Source of the DNA: Sphingobacteriaceae bacterium UBA2059
GTDB taxonomy: Bacteria; Bacteroidota; Bacteroidia; Sphingobacteriales; Sphingobacteriaceae
Direction of reading: 5' to 3'
NCBI GenBank assembly: GCA_002332615.1
Contig: DDAL01000022.1
Location: 72,840 to 89,083, forward strand
Length of the DNA stretch: 16,244 nt
The number at the start of each line of letters is the position of its first letter. Position 1 is the stretch's first letter. The notes under the pieces were generated by a model. It had not been told where the DNA came from and ran no database searches. It was given only the letters and a program-made list of their open reading frames with translations. Position numbers and translations under genes: made by a program. Of the stretch, positions 1-8,748 are shown piece after piece.

Positions 1-1407
1 GGCTTTGCCTTTGATTTATATGAAACGTGGAATCTGGGCGCATCTTCAGGCCAGCCGCGCAAGCCTTACTCTGACTTGCAAAGGTGGGCTATGAACTCAT
101 ATATAGGTAGGGTTAACTACACTTATAATGATAGGTACATATTAACTGGAACAGTACGTGCAGATGGCTCTTCGCGTTTTGGAGCTAACAACAAGTGGGG
201 CGTATTTCCAAGCGTAGCTGCGGCATGGAAGATATCAGAAGAGAGCTTAATTAAAGATCTTGATATCTTTGACGAGTTTAAGTTGAGAGGTAGCTATGGT
301 TTAGCGGGCAACGCAAATGCTTTGGGTGTTTATTCTACGCAAGCTCGCCTTTCTCCTGCATCCTCTAATTTTGGTGGTGTTGAAGCTACAGGATATTATC
401 CTAGTCAGCTTGCATATGATAACCTCAAATGGGAAACCACTAAACAACTCGATTTTGGCTTAGACATGTCTATGCTCAAACGAAGGCTACAATTTTCGCT
501 GGACTATTATATTAAAAACACAAAAGATTTAATTCGTCAGCTTCCAATACTAGCAATCTCTGGTTTCCAATCTGGATGGGCGAATCTAGGAAATCTTAAA
601 AATACCGGAGTTGAGCTCGCCCTGAAAGGACTGATTGTGGACAGCGAGCTTAAGTGGAATACCACTCTTAATTTGGCGGCCAACGCTAATAAATTAACGT
701 CTCTAGGAGATGGTACACAGCAAATCGGTACCAGTCACTGGGTTGGGCAGCCTATCGGCATAGGAGCAAGGTACATGATAGAAAAAATCGGCATTTGGCA
801 AACCGAGGAAAAAGAAGAGGCGGCTGTGTACGGTTCTAAACCAGGTGATGTAAAATATCGCGATGTAAACAATGATAAAAAGATAAACAATGAGGATCGT
901 GCCTTTCATGGTCGTCTTACTCCCACTTTTTATGGTTCATTGACTAATGATTTGACTTACAAGGGTTTTGACTTCAATGTGTTTTTGACCTTTGAAAAAG
1001 GGCGCTATGTGTATAACGGACTGAATTATAAGTTGCTTGCGGGAGACGGTTATGATAATCATCGCCGCGAAATACTTGACCGCTGGACACTTGAAAGTCC
1101 GTCTAATACCAATCCACGTGCGGCTTTAGGATATGCCAACCGCTCGACGATGAGTTCTACAGAGTTCCTTGAAAAGGCGGATTTTATTAAGGTTAAGAGC
1201 ATCACTTTAGGATACACTCTCTCTGAAAAGCTTACTGTACACTTGAAAAATGTAGGCTTAAGAGCATATCTTTCAGTGGTTAATCCTTTTATCATCACAG
1301 ACTATTCGGGTATGGATCCTGAAGACTCAGACTACGGTAATACTGATCGTTATGCACCATACCCTATCACGAAGTCTTTCTCTATTGGTTTAAACCTTAA
1401 TTTTTGA
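1..1407 (+). CDS. susC: SusC/RagA-family TonB-linked outer membrane porin, C-terminal part (5' end outside window)
   Basis: The reading frame is open from base 1 to the TGA at 1405-1407, giving 468 residues with no start, so this is the C-terminal barrel portion of a protein that is usually about 1000 residues. SusC proteins are 22-strand outer-membrane channels that import glycan fragments using TonB energy, with SusD as the lid. Family signs seen here are the strand phrase RYILTGTVRADGSSRFG (about residues 45-61 of the visible part), GVFPSVAAAWKISEE, a KLRGSYGLAGNANALG stretch, the PGDVKYRDVNNDKKINNEDR loop typical of SusC barrels, and a last strand ending in FSIGLNLNF. The TTG at 76 is not a real start, because coding continues upstream of it. 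The susD gene follows after 13 bases, so the two are almost certainly co-transcribed. The substrate cannot be told from this part alone; the downstream alpha-galactosidase suggests alpha-galactosides. Confidence 0.96.
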   Translation, partial: GFAFDLYETWNLGASSGQPRKPYSDLQRWAMNSYIGRVNYTYNDRYILTGTVRADGSSRFGANNKWGVFPSVAAAWKISEESLIKDLDIFDEFKLRGSYGLAGNANALGVYSTQARLSPASSNFGGVEATGYYPSQLAYDNLKWETTKQLDFGLDMSMLKRRLQFSLDYYIKNTKDLIRQLPILAISGFQSGWANLGNLKNTGVELALKGLIVDSELKWNTTLNLAANANKLTSLGDGTQQIGTSHWVGQPIGIGARYMIEKIGIWQTEEKEEAAVYGSKPGDVKYRDVNNDKKINNEDRAFHGRLTPTFYGSLTNDLTYKGFDFNVFLTFEKGRYVYNGLNYKLLAGDGYDNHRREILDRWTLESPSNTNPRAALGYANRSTMSSTEFLEKADFIKVKSITLGYTLSEKLTVHLKNVGLRAYLSVVNPFIITDYSGMDPEDSDYGNTDRYAPYPITKSFSIGLNLNF

Positions 1408-1420
1408 AGATGTAATCATC

Positions 1421-2968
1421 ATGAAAACAGCAATCAAAAACATCCGACGTCTAGTAACCCTCACAGCCCTATTAGGTATATCTGCTTGCAGTAAAGATTT
1501 TCTGGAGGAACATCCGAAGACCTTCCTTTCTCCGCAGGGTTTTTATAAAAATGCAGCCGAGTTACAGATGGGGCTAAACTCCATCTACCGCGCGCCGCAT
1601 GATCGGTACTCCGATATGTGGGGCGCCCCATGTTGGTTTGAATGGGCTACAGATATCGCTTATCTGACTCCCGCTAATAACCATGCTTATCACAACGAGG
1701 CCAGCACATTGAGAAATGATTTTAACTCGGCTTCTGGTATGCCCTGGAGCTTTTGGAGTTATATGTACAATCACATCAAAGACGTTAATTTCTTGTTGAA
1801 AGCTTTGCCAGACGTCGCCGCTGATGAAAAAATTAAGAAAGAAATAGAAGGACAGGCAAGAGCGTGGAGAGCCCATATATACTTTGATGGTGTACGCCTT
1901 TTTGGTTCGATACCACTGATATTAGAGCCAGTTTCTGACGTTAAACTTTTGAATAGCTACACACGTGTAGCACCTGAGAAAGTTTATGAACAAATTATTG
2001 CAGACTTGATTTTTGCTAAAGATAATCTGCCTACTCAATGGTCAGACTCTAAAGATTTTGGGCGCATAACTTCTGGTGGGTGTGCGGCCTTGCTAGCAAG
2101 AATATATATCACTATGGCGGGCTATCCCTTGAGAAAGACTGAAAAGTGGCACGATGCTCGGCAGATATTAAAAGAGTTTATTGAAGACAAAAGGTACGGT
2201 GGCCACTACGGCCTGTTTGAGGAGTATGACCAAGTTTTCGACCCTAAGAATATTCCAGGTAAAGAAGGTGTGTGGACAATCAACTTCGCTAAAGGAACCT
2301 TTGGACAGGGTAGTCAGTTACATACCGACTATTCTCCTATTGAACTATATTATGACTCCCGTGCTGGGTTGGCAAGGGGCGGCGGTTGGAGTAATGCCTT
2401 GCCTACTGACGCATTTTTAACTTCCTACGACAAAGCTAAAGACAAGCGCTATAAGTTTACGTATTGGACTTCGACTGCAGACATTCCTGATGAATATGCA
2501 GACATTAATAATAGCGCAACAGGTCCCATTGTATTTTCAAAACCGCATGTAAAGAAGTTTAGGGAAAAAACTCCTAATGATAATTCGCAAGGCTCTGGGA
2601 TCGATCACTACATTATAAGATACGCGGATGTTTTACTTATGTATGCAGAGGCGTTAAATGAACTGAACGATAACAATGCGTATACATACATTAATATGGT
2701 GCGTAAAAGAGCTGGTCTGGAAGATTTATCTCAGATGTCGCAGCAACAGTTTAGAGATCATATGCTACTTGAACGGGCTTGGGAGCTTTGTTTCGAAGGC
2801 GAACGAAGGTTTGACCTTACGCGGATGGGCGTGTATTACGAACGAGTGAAAGCATGGAACCCACAGGCAGGAGCAAACATCGTTAAGGGCAAACATGAAT
2901 TATGGCCTATACCTCAAAGAGAAATAGACATCAATCCCGCCCTCGCACCAAATAATCCCCAGTATTAA
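1421..2968 (+). CDS. susD: SusD/RagB-family glycan-binding outer membrane lipoprotein
   Basis: This 515-residue protein is full length for the family. The N-terminus is a lipoprotein signal with a lipobox ending LLGISAC, so Cys23 is the predicted lipidated residue after cleavage by signal peptidase II. SusD proteins sit on the cell surface over the SusC channel and bind glycan through a TPR-like helical fold. Family signs in order are the helix YIIRYADVLLMYAEALNE (about 397-414), the hallmark ERAWELCFEGERRFDL (451-466), and the closing LWPIPQREIDINPAL (494-508). The first 150 residues (YKNAAELQMGLNSIYRA, ARAWRAHIYFDGVRLFG) match the N-terminal SusD-like domain. It lies 13 bases after susC and 22 bases before the sugar transporter gene. 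The ATG at 1421 is favoured because it gives a proper lipoprotein signal. The ligand is inferred only from the operon. Confidence 0.97.
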   Translation: MKTAIKNIRRLVTLTALLGISACSKDFLEEHPKTFLSPQGFYKNAAELQMGLNSIYRAPHDRYSDMWGAPCWFEWATDIAYLTPANNHAYHNEASTLRNDFNSASGMPWSFWSYMYNHIKDVNFLLKALPDVAADEKIKKEIEGQARAWRAHIYFDGVRLFGSIPLILEPVSDVKLLNSYTRVAPEKVYEQIIADLIFAKDNLPTQWSDSKDFGRITSGGCAALLARIYITMAGYPLRKTEKWHDARQILKEFIEDKRYGGHYGLFEEYDQVFDPKNIPGKEGVWTINFAKGTFGQGSQLHTDYSPIELYYDSRAGLARGGGWSNALPTDAFLTSYDKAKDKRYKFTYWTSTADIPDEYADINNSATGPIVFSKPHVKKFREKTPNDNSQGSGIDHYIIRYADVLLMYAEALNELNDNNAYTYINMVRKRAGLEDLSQMSQQQFRDHMLLERAWELCFEGERRFDLTRMGVYYERVKAWNPQAGANIVKGKHELWPIPQREIDINPALAPNNPQY

Positions 2969-2990
2969 ACGCTTATAGATAAAGTAAGTT

Positions 2991-4340
2991 ATGATAAATG
3001 GTAAGGCTTATAGATTAAATAATAATTACATCATTGCCCTTTCGTTCGTGTCCGCTTTGGGGGGGTATCTCTTTGGGTTTGATTTTGCTGTTATTTCGGG
3101 AGCCTTACCTTTTTTAAGGCCCCAGTTTTCCCTATCTGCAGCAGGGGAAGGTTTTTTAACCGGATCTCTTGCACTTGGATGTATCGTAGGGTGTATAGTG
3201 GCAGCTAGAATAGCAGACCGTTATGGGCGGCGACCAGGTCTTATGTTAGCTGCCGCTATTTTTGCGGTCTCGTCTCTCGGAATGGGCTTCTCTGTAGACC
3301 TCGCGATATTTATCTCTATGCGCTTTGCAGCGGGAATCGGAGTAGGGATGGCCTCTGTGCTTAGCCCAATGTACATTGCAGAAATTTCGCCTGCAGCGGT
3401 AAGGGGACGAAATGTGGCTATAAACCAGCTCACAATTGTAACAGGTATATTGGTGACTAATTTGGTTAACTATCTGATTGCAGACAGTGGCCCTGAAGCT
3501 TGGCGGTGGATGTTTGGATTGGGAACAGCTCCGGCAGTTCTGTTTTTTCTGGGTGTACTTTGGTTGCCGGAAAGTCCGCGGTGGCTTATAAAAGCGAGAA
3601 AACACCAGAAGGCTGAAGAGATACTAAGAAAGATCGGCAATGAAGAGTATGCAAATCATGTGGCTGCGGATATTCGGATCTCCTTGGAGGGAGTTAACAA
3701 GACACGATGGAAAATGCTCTTTGAAAAATCTGTATTGCCGGCAGTAGTAATAGGGATAGGTTTGGCGATGTTTCAACAGTTATGTGGAATAAACATTGTA
3801 TTTAACTACACATCTACAATTTTTGCGGCCGCCGGTGCAGATTTGGATAGGCAGTTGCTAGAAACGGTGGGAATTGGCATTGTAAATCTCCTCTTTACAC
3901 TATTGGCTATGTGGCAGGTGGATAAGCTGGGCAGAAGACCGCTCATGCTTATAGGATCCATTGGACTTGCAGTTCTCTATCTTTTGCTTGCTTTTGCTTT
4001 GCAGAATCAATTAGGCTTAGTGGTCATCTCTACTTTAGTATTACTCTCAATTGCCACTTATGCAACTTCGCTGGCTCCTGTTACCTGGGTGTTAATCTCG
4101 GAAATTTTCCCTAACAGAGTACGTACGTTAGGATCATCAGTTGCTACTGTTACCCTGTGGATTGCCTATTTTATCCTCGTTTTTACTTTTCCTATCCTGG
4201 CTGAACGATTGGGCACATATGGGCCTTTTTACTTCTATGCAGGCATTTGTTTAGCGGGGTTCATCTTTGTGAAAGTTAAGGTGAAAGAGACTAAAGGGAA
4301 GACTTTAGAACAACTGGAAATTGTAATAGCAGCCCACTAA
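2991..4340 (+). CDS. MFS sugar porter (XylE/AraE-like sugar:H+ symporter)
   Basis: This 449-residue protein matches the major facilitator sugar-porter family, usually 450-490 residues with 12 transmembrane helices. Family motifs appear in order: GFDFAVISG in helix 1 (about 29-37), ADRYGRR in the loop after helix 2 (75-81), PESPRWL after helix 6 (193-199), QQLCGIN in helix 7 (262-268), DKLGRRP in the loop after helix 8 (311-317), PVTWVLISEIFP in helix 10 (363-374) and KETKGKTLEQLE at the C-terminus (432-443). In XylE-type porters the helix-7 Gln-Gln and Asn and the helix-10 Trp contact the sugar, and all are present here (Q262, Q263, N268, W366). It should carry a monosaccharide across the inner membrane with a proton. 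Its place between SusD and GalM makes free galactose a reasonable cargo, but the family also moves xylose, arabinose and glucose. Confidence 0.93.
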   Translation: MINGKAYRLNNNYIIALSFVSALGGYLFGFDFAVISGALPFLRPQFSLSAAGEGFLTGSLALGCIVGCIVAARIADRYGRRPGLMLAAAIFAVSSLGMGFSVDLAIFISMRFAAGIGVGMASVLSPMYIAEISPAAVRGRNVAINQLTIVTGILVTNLVNYLIADSGPEAWRWMFGLGTAPAVLFFLGVLWLPESPRWLIKARKHQKAEEILRKIGNEEYANHVAADIRISLEGVNKTRWKMLFEKSVLPAVVIGIGLAMFQQLCGINIVFNYTSTIFAAAGADLDRQLLETVGIGIVNLLFTLLAMWQVDKLGRRPLMLIGSIGLAVLYLLLAFALQNQLGLVVISTLVLLSIATYATSLAPVTWVLISEIFPNRVRTLGSSVATVTLWIAYFILVFTFPILAERLGTYGPFYFYAGICLAGFIFVKVKVKETKGKTLEQLEIVIAAH

Positions 4341-4350
4341 ATAAAGGATT

Positions 4351-5397
4351 ATGAAAGACTGTACAGTTAAAATCAATAAATGCAAGGTAAACGGATGGAT
4401 AGTGTGCGAGCTAAAGAATCGCGAATTGAGTATTGCCATTACAAATTATGGTGCTACAATAATGCGAATTTATATGCCTGATCGCCATGGCAAGTTAGGG
4501 AATATTGTCGCTGGCTTTGACGAGCCAACGAGCTACAAACGGGAACATCCCTACTTCGGTGCCTTAGTGGGACGCTATGCCAACAGGATTGCGAACGGAG
4601 AGTTTTCGCTTGACGGCACAGTTTTCAATCTTCCCGTGAATAACGATAAAAACCATTTGCACGGTGGAATCCAAGGCTTTGACAAGAAGCTATGGCAAGT
4701 GGATGAGCTGATTGATGACGATAAAGGAGCGGGAATTAAGTTGAGCTACTTAAGCGCAGATGGCGAAGAAGGATATCCTGGAAACTTGAAAGCTACCGTT
4801 ACTTATTTGCTTGACAGCAACAATCGCTTTAAAATAATTTATGAAGCTATAACCGACAAGCCAACTGTAGTTAACCTCACAAGTCATTCGTATTTTAACT
4901 TATCGGCTTTTGAAGAGGCAAAGATATATAATCATACCGCTGTTATAGCAGCCAATCTTTATACCGTTAAAAATGAAAACAACGTACCCACCGGCGAGTT
5001 ACAACCCGTCTCAGATACTCCTCTTGATTTTCGCACATCAAAGCCATTGAGCACAGACATGGATAAACTTGTGGAAGACAGAGGATACGACCATAATTTT
5101 GTTTTAAATACTCCGGGAGACTTGTCGGCGGTGGCCGTTACCTTACTTGATCCTCATTCCTCCAGGGTGTTAAACGTTTATACTGACCGACCGGGCGTGC
5201 AGGTATATACTGCGAATTGGTGGGACGGGACAATAGTTGGAAGTCAAAATGTGCCCTATACTAAACATGGGGCTGTAGCGATAGAGACACAATCCTTCCC
5301 CGATTCGCCAAACCATCCCGAATTTCCGACAACTGTTTTGAGGCCGGAGGAAAAGTATTATGCAGAGACTATTTTTGAATTTAACACGCTTAGTTAG
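4351..5397 (+). CDS. galM: Aldose 1-epimerase (galactose mutarotase)
   Basis: This 348-residue enzyme has the usual GalM length. It interconverts alpha and beta anomers of aldoses such as galactose, feeding the Leloir pathway. The active-site elements are all recognisable: NHLHGG (His104), VNLTSHSYFNLS (His179), GYDHNFVL (Asp247) and AIETQSFPDSPNHP (Glu312). By family knowledge the His pair and the Glu act in proton transfer and ring opening. The conserved GRYANRIANG segment is at about 74-83. There is no signal peptide or lipobox, so it should act in the cytoplasm, unlike the many secreted Bacteroidota homologues. It starts 10 bases after the transporter stop, with an AAAGG just before the ATG, and is followed about 70 bases later by the alpha-galactosidase. 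Galactose is the likely substrate given that neighbour, although the family accepts other aldoses. Confidence 0.95.
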   Translation: MKDCTVKINKCKVNGWIVCELKNRELSIAITNYGATIMRIYMPDRHGKLGNIVAGFDEPTSYKREHPYFGALVGRYANRIANGEFSLDGTVFNLPVNNDKNHLHGGIQGFDKKLWQVDELIDDDKGAGIKLSYLSADGEEGYPGNLKATVTYLLDSNNRFKIIYEAITDKPTVVNLTSHSYFNLSAFEEAKIYNHTAVIAANLYTVKNENNVPTGELQPVSDTPLDFRTSKPLSTDMDKLVEDRGYDHNFVLNTPGDLSAVAVTLLDPHSSRVLNVYTDRPGVQVYTANWWDGTIVGSQNVPYTKHGAVAIETQSFPDSPNHPEFPTTVLRPEEKYYAETIFEFNTLS

Positions 5398-5468
5398 GGC
5401 CTTTGGCAGCTTGATGCCGCTTGGCGAGCTGGGCGTTTATTACCGTTTTAAAAACTATAATCTATATC

Positions 5469-7679
5469 ATGATTGCACCTAATTTTAGAAGATTTTTAGA
5501 ACACGCGGCGATGGGATTTGCGCTGCTACTCTCTTTTTTATGGACCCCAAACGCGTGGGCACAAACCCTTATACCTATTTACACGAATAGCAATGCGCTG
5601 GTACTGCAGGTAGATACCAACAAGGAGGTTAACATTATTTACTTTGGCCAAAGGCTAACCTTGGAACAGGAATACAAACAAGTAACGCGACAGGATCACC
5701 CACTGGAGGATTATTCCCGCATGTTTGCTTCTGCATACACCACTTCGGGTACACGCAACCTACTGGAGCCAGCGCTAAGTGTAACGCATGCAGATGGTAA
5801 CAACGGCCTGCACCTTTTGTATCAAAGTCATAAACGCGATGCGGTGGATGGCAATATAACACTGACAAGCGTGGTGCTCAAAGATCCTATGTATAAGTTT
5901 TGGGTTACGCTGTATTATAAGGCTTACGCCAATGAGGATGTTGTGGAGCAATGGAGCACGATAAGGCATCAGGAGGGTAAGCCGGTGTTGTTGGCAAAGT
6001 TTGCCTCAGCAAACCTTCACTTAAAGAGCAAAGCTTACTGGTTACGGCACTATCATGGCGACTGGGCGCGCGAGATGGGCACTGAGGAGCTGCCGTTAAC
6101 ACATGGTATCAAGGTGCTGGACTCTAAGCTAGGCACGCGCACAGACTTATTTCAGCCACCGCTGTTCATGGTATCGCTGGATAAACCGGCTACAGAAGAG
6201 GAAGGCGAAGTGCTGCTTGGCTCGCTGTCCTGGACAGGCAACTACCGTATAGATTTTGAGGTGGACCCGCAAGATAACCTGCGCATACTTGCTGGTATGA
6301 ACAATTATGCATCTACCTACACCCTTAAGCCAAATCAGGATTTTGCTACTCCACCGCTGGTATACACTTTCTCTAGCAAGGGGCGCGGACTGGCCAGCCG
6401 TAACATGCACGACTGGGCACGCAACTACAAGTTGATAGATGGGCATGGCTCTCGTCTTACGCTACTTAACAACTGGGAGGCTACTTACTTTAATTTTAAC
6501 GAGCAAAAGCTGGCTATGCTAATACAGGACACTAAGAAACTGGGGGTAGACATGTTTCTACTGGATGATGGCTGGTTTGCTAATAAGTATCCGCGCAATT
6601 GGGACAATGCCGGTCTGGGCGATTGGACGGAGAACAGGAAGAAGTTGCCTAGTGGTATAGGATACCTTATTAAGGAGGCCAAGGTTAATGGAGTGAAGTT
6701 CGGTATATGGCTGGAGCCCGAGATGATAAACCCTAAGAGCGAGCTGTACGAAAAACATCCTGAATGGGTAGTAAAACAGCCTAACAGACCTGAGCACTAC
6801 TTTAGAAATCAGCTGGTGCTGGACCTTACTAATCCAAATGTGCAAGACTTTGTGTTTGGCATTGTAGACGGTCTGTTCACGAAAAACCCAGAGCTGGCAT
6901 ACATTAAGTGGGACTGTAACGCGGTGATTTATAATGCGCACTCACCCTACCTAACTAATCAGTCTAACTTCTATGTAGATTATGTGCGCGGCCTATACAG
7001 AGTGCTGCAAAGAATAAGGGCTAAGTACCCCAAGGTGCCTATGATGTTGTGCTCAGGTGGGGGCGGCCGCATGGACTATGGCATTTTGGAATACTTTACA
7101 GAGTATTGGCCTAGTGACAATACAGACCCGCTGGAACGGGTGTTTATGCAGTGGGAATACTCTTATTACTTTCCGGTCATTGCATCATCAAACCACGTCA
7201 CGGAATGGGGCAAGCAACCTATAAAGTTTCGCACGGACGTAGCCATGATGGGTAAGCTTGGCTTTGATATCGTAATTAACAAGCTGAACGATATGGACCT
7301 GGCTTACTGCCAGGGAGCGGTGAAACTATACGACTCAGTAAAGCATGTGATATGGCACGGCGACCAGTATAGACTTACCAATCCTACAAAGGATGACGTC
7401 GCTTCTACCATCTTTATGGATAAGAACAAGACGAACGGGGTGATATTCACATATTTGGTGAACAACCGCTTTGGGCGCGGCAGTATGAGGCCTATAATGC
7501 TTAAAGGGCTGGATCCTGCCCTCCGATATCGCATAAAAGAGGTGAATCTTTATCCCGGCACCACCTCCCATATAACGGGTAGCGCTACCTATACAGGAGA
7601 CTTCCTGATGAAGGTGGGCTTTAATCCAGCAGTTTCTTTCGAAAGAAGTAGTGTAGTGCTAACCATTACCCGTGTCTAG
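5469..7679 (+). CDS. Secreted GH36 alpha-galactosidase
   Basis: The protein is 736 residues when started at the ATG at 5469. That start gives a clean type I signal peptide (basic NFRRF, hydrophobic core MGFALLLSFLW, cleavage near NAWA/Q). The frame stays open back to a TTG at 5421, but that start would add a 16-residue leader ahead of the signal, so it is less likely. GH36 alpha-galactosidases are retaining enzymes that release terminal alpha-1,6-galactose. An N-terminal beta-sandwich is followed by a TIM barrel containing MFLLDDGWF (about 362-370), GIWLEPEMINP (412-422) and KWDCN, whose Asp482 is the predicted nucleophile. Next come CSGGGGRMDYG and the SDNTDP segment, whose Asp550 is the predicted acid/base. 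All catalytic parts are present. The predicted location is the periplasm. The gene is more GC-rich than the four before it. No Shine-Dalgarno sequence is visible. Confidence 0.95.
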   Translation: MIAPNFRRFLEHAAMGFALLLSFLWTPNAWAQTLIPIYTNSNALVLQVDTNKEVNIIYFGQRLTLEQEYKQVTRQDHPLEDYSRMFASAYTTSGTRNLLEPALSVTHADGNNGLHLLYQSHKRDAVDGNITLTSVVLKDPMYKFWVTLYYKAYANEDVVEQWSTIRHQEGKPVLLAKFASANLHLKSKAYWLRHYHGDWAREMGTEELPLTHGIKVLDSKLGTRTDLFQPPLFMVSLDKPATEEEGEVLLGSLSWTGNYRIDFEVDPQDNLRILAGMNNYASTYTLKPNQDFATPPLVYTFSSKGRGLASRNMHDWARNYKLIDGHGSRLTLLNNWEATYFNFNEQKLAMLIQDTKKLGVDMFLLDDGWFANKYPRNWDNAGLGDWTENRKKLPSGIGYLIKEAKVNGVKFGIWLEPEMINPKSELYEKHPEWVVKQPNRPEHYFRNQLVLDLTNPNVQDFVFGIVDGLFTKNPELAYIKWDCNAVIYNAHSPYLTNQSNFYVDYVRGLYRVLQRIRAKYPKVPMMLCSGGGGRMDYGILEYFTEYWPSDNTDPLERVFMQWEYSYYFPVIASSNHVTEWGKQPIKFRTDVAMMGKLGFDIVINKLNDMDLAYCQGAVKLYDSVKHVIWHGDQYRLTNPTKDDVASTIFMDKNKTNGVIFTYLVNNRFGRGSMRPIMLKGLDPALRYRIKEVNLYPGTTSHITGSATYTGDFLMKVGFNPAVSFERSSVVLTITRV

Positions 7680-8021
7680 TTTACTTCGTCTGCCTTTTTA
7701 TTTATTGGGACGAGAGAAAAGTCGCCCAGCCTCTATCTCGTTCCATATTCAATACTTACACTCATGAAAAAGCGGTTGGAGGCGTAGTGGGTGCTACTTT
7801 GTCATGCGCCGCGGACTCATCGTTAATCCTTTGACCGGGAGAGGGATTACAATATATTGCGTAGTTCTTAATGATGTATTTACGCCCATATCTTGGTATA
7901 ACAGACATTGCTTCGTAGGTTGACCATCCGGAGCTTGGGTGAGGTGTAGGATAGGTGTGTTCCAGACGTGGATTTAGTATTTTTTTTCGAAAGGCTCTTC
8001 AAATTAAGCAGAGTGATGCTT

Positions 8022-8038
8022 ACCCTATTAGGGTTTTT
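8022..8038 (+). terminator. Weak terminator-like hairpin
   Basis: ACCCTA at 8022-8027 and TAGGGT at 8029-8034 form a small perfect palindrome around one base. A realistic fold pairs ACCC with GGGT over a TATTA loop, and five Ts follow on the plus strand. It could end leftover plus-strand transcription from the PUL, but it is about 340 bases past the alpha-galactosidase stop and the stem is short, so this is a weak call. Confidence 0.22.
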
Positions 8039-8050
8039 CAGCTTTCACCC

Positions 8051-8064
8051 ATTATTGCAATAAT
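8051..8064. repeat. Perfect 14-bp palindrome at the 3' end of the truncated barrel gene
   Basis: ATTATTG at 8051-8057 is followed directly by its reverse complement CAATAAT at 8058-8064. It lies four bases from the stop codon of the truncated minus-strand gene (8068-8070). With no loop it is unlikely to be a terminator by itself. It could be a protein-binding site or chance in AT-rich DNA. Confidence 0.3.
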
Positions 8065-8067
8065 ATC

Positions 8068-8673
8068 TTATAAGCGATTCTTTCCTTCCTCGCTGCTTTT
8101 TTCCAACTTTACGGGCTTAAATGTTTTGCCCAGATTAAAGTTATACGACAGAGACAAGTTAAACGTTCTGGACTGTCTTCTCTGGTAGGCATTGGAGATG
8201 TAGTTTTTGTAAATAGTGATTCCGTCAATTTTATGATTGTAAAAAGGATCGGAAACAGTGGCGCGCATTAGGAGCTTCCTCTCAATTAGCTTATGTTGTA
8301 CACCTACGTTTAGCATGTATAAGTCTTTTACCAGTAAATTTCCCCCTATGAGGTACGAAAGGTAATAAGCATTGAGGTTGATGCTCGTTTTAGGAGAAAG
8401 TTTAAAGTCATGGTCCGTTTGCAAAAAGATAATTCCTTTTGAAATCTTAAGGTCAGGAGTGCTTACTTTTTGTTGCCGTAAGTCCATATTGGTGTTCGAT
8501 TCCCACCAGGAGGCGACCGTAAAAGGTATGTTTGCTGAAAAACTTAGATTACTTCCTTTACCAAAGTTTTCAAACGTATAGATCCACAGTAGAGGATTAT
8601 GGTCGTCTGCTTTAATGAGCTGAAATACCTGGTCTTTATCCCTATTTACTATTTTATGGTGCAGAAACATCAA
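8068..8673 (-). pseudogene. Truncated 3' fragment of an outer-membrane beta-barrel (TonB-dependent receptor-like) gene
   Basis: About 200 residues are readable (TTG at 8673, ATG at 8670), where a complete member of this family has about 800. There is no signal peptide, carboxypeptidase-like domain or plug. The sequence aligns along its length with the last ~200 residues of the intact divergent gene at 8749-11142: FENFG with WENYG, PFTVASWWESNTN with PFSVADWWKINSN, SLSYNFNLGKTFKP with NLGIIYNFKLGRAFKM, and the charged tail KSSEEGKNRL with KSNKDEEKRLQ. Going upstream, a TGA at 8680-8682 interrupts the same frame, and recognisable homology stops at about the same place. The fragment is therefore almost certainly the remains of a decayed or recombined paralogue rather than a working gene. 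It is AT-rich like its intact partner and unlike the GC-rich alpha-galactosidase. Confidence 0.82.
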
Positions 8674-8748
8674 CTTTAGTCACTGCAAACCTTTATATTT
8701 AGTTTGTGTGACCAAACTTCTTTTAAGCAGAATCCCAGCAACTACTTT

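Larger units (their letters stand above)
7680..8067. other. Gene-poor region after the PUL; possible decayed hydrolase fragment on the minus strand
   Basis: No convincing intact gene lies in these 388 bases. The minus strand is open from a TGA at 7999-8001 to a TGA at 7762-7764, with one ATG at 7908 (48 codons). Its last part reads NPSP, then thirteen residues, then KVAPTTPPTAF (7765-7848). That spacing resembles the segment before the catalytic Asp of esterase-type alpha/beta hydrolases, where NPSPE...VT.QTPPTF is common. The catalytic DD that should follow is absent in this frame and in the frame I checked next to it, so any relationship would be a dead fragment. No strong terminator follows the alpha-galactosidase stop. 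An imperfect pairing of GGGACGA with TCGCCC (about 7708-7728) has no T-tract. Confidence 0.3.

Noticed and set aside
5421..5468. TTG start for the alpha-galactosidase, 16 codons upstream
   Set aside because: It would place extra hydrophobic residues ahead of a complete signal peptide that begins naturally at the ATG at 5469.
7955..8188. 77-codon plus-strand open frame over the end of the truncated barrel gene
   Set aside because: It overlaps the minus-strand fragment, which has clear homology. The plus-strand translation shows no recognisable domain.
8694..8701. TATATTTA as a possible -7 promoter element for the receptor gene at 8749
   Set aside because: It differs from the consensus at the final G and lacks a properly spaced -33 element. 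In AT-rich DNA such near matches are common.
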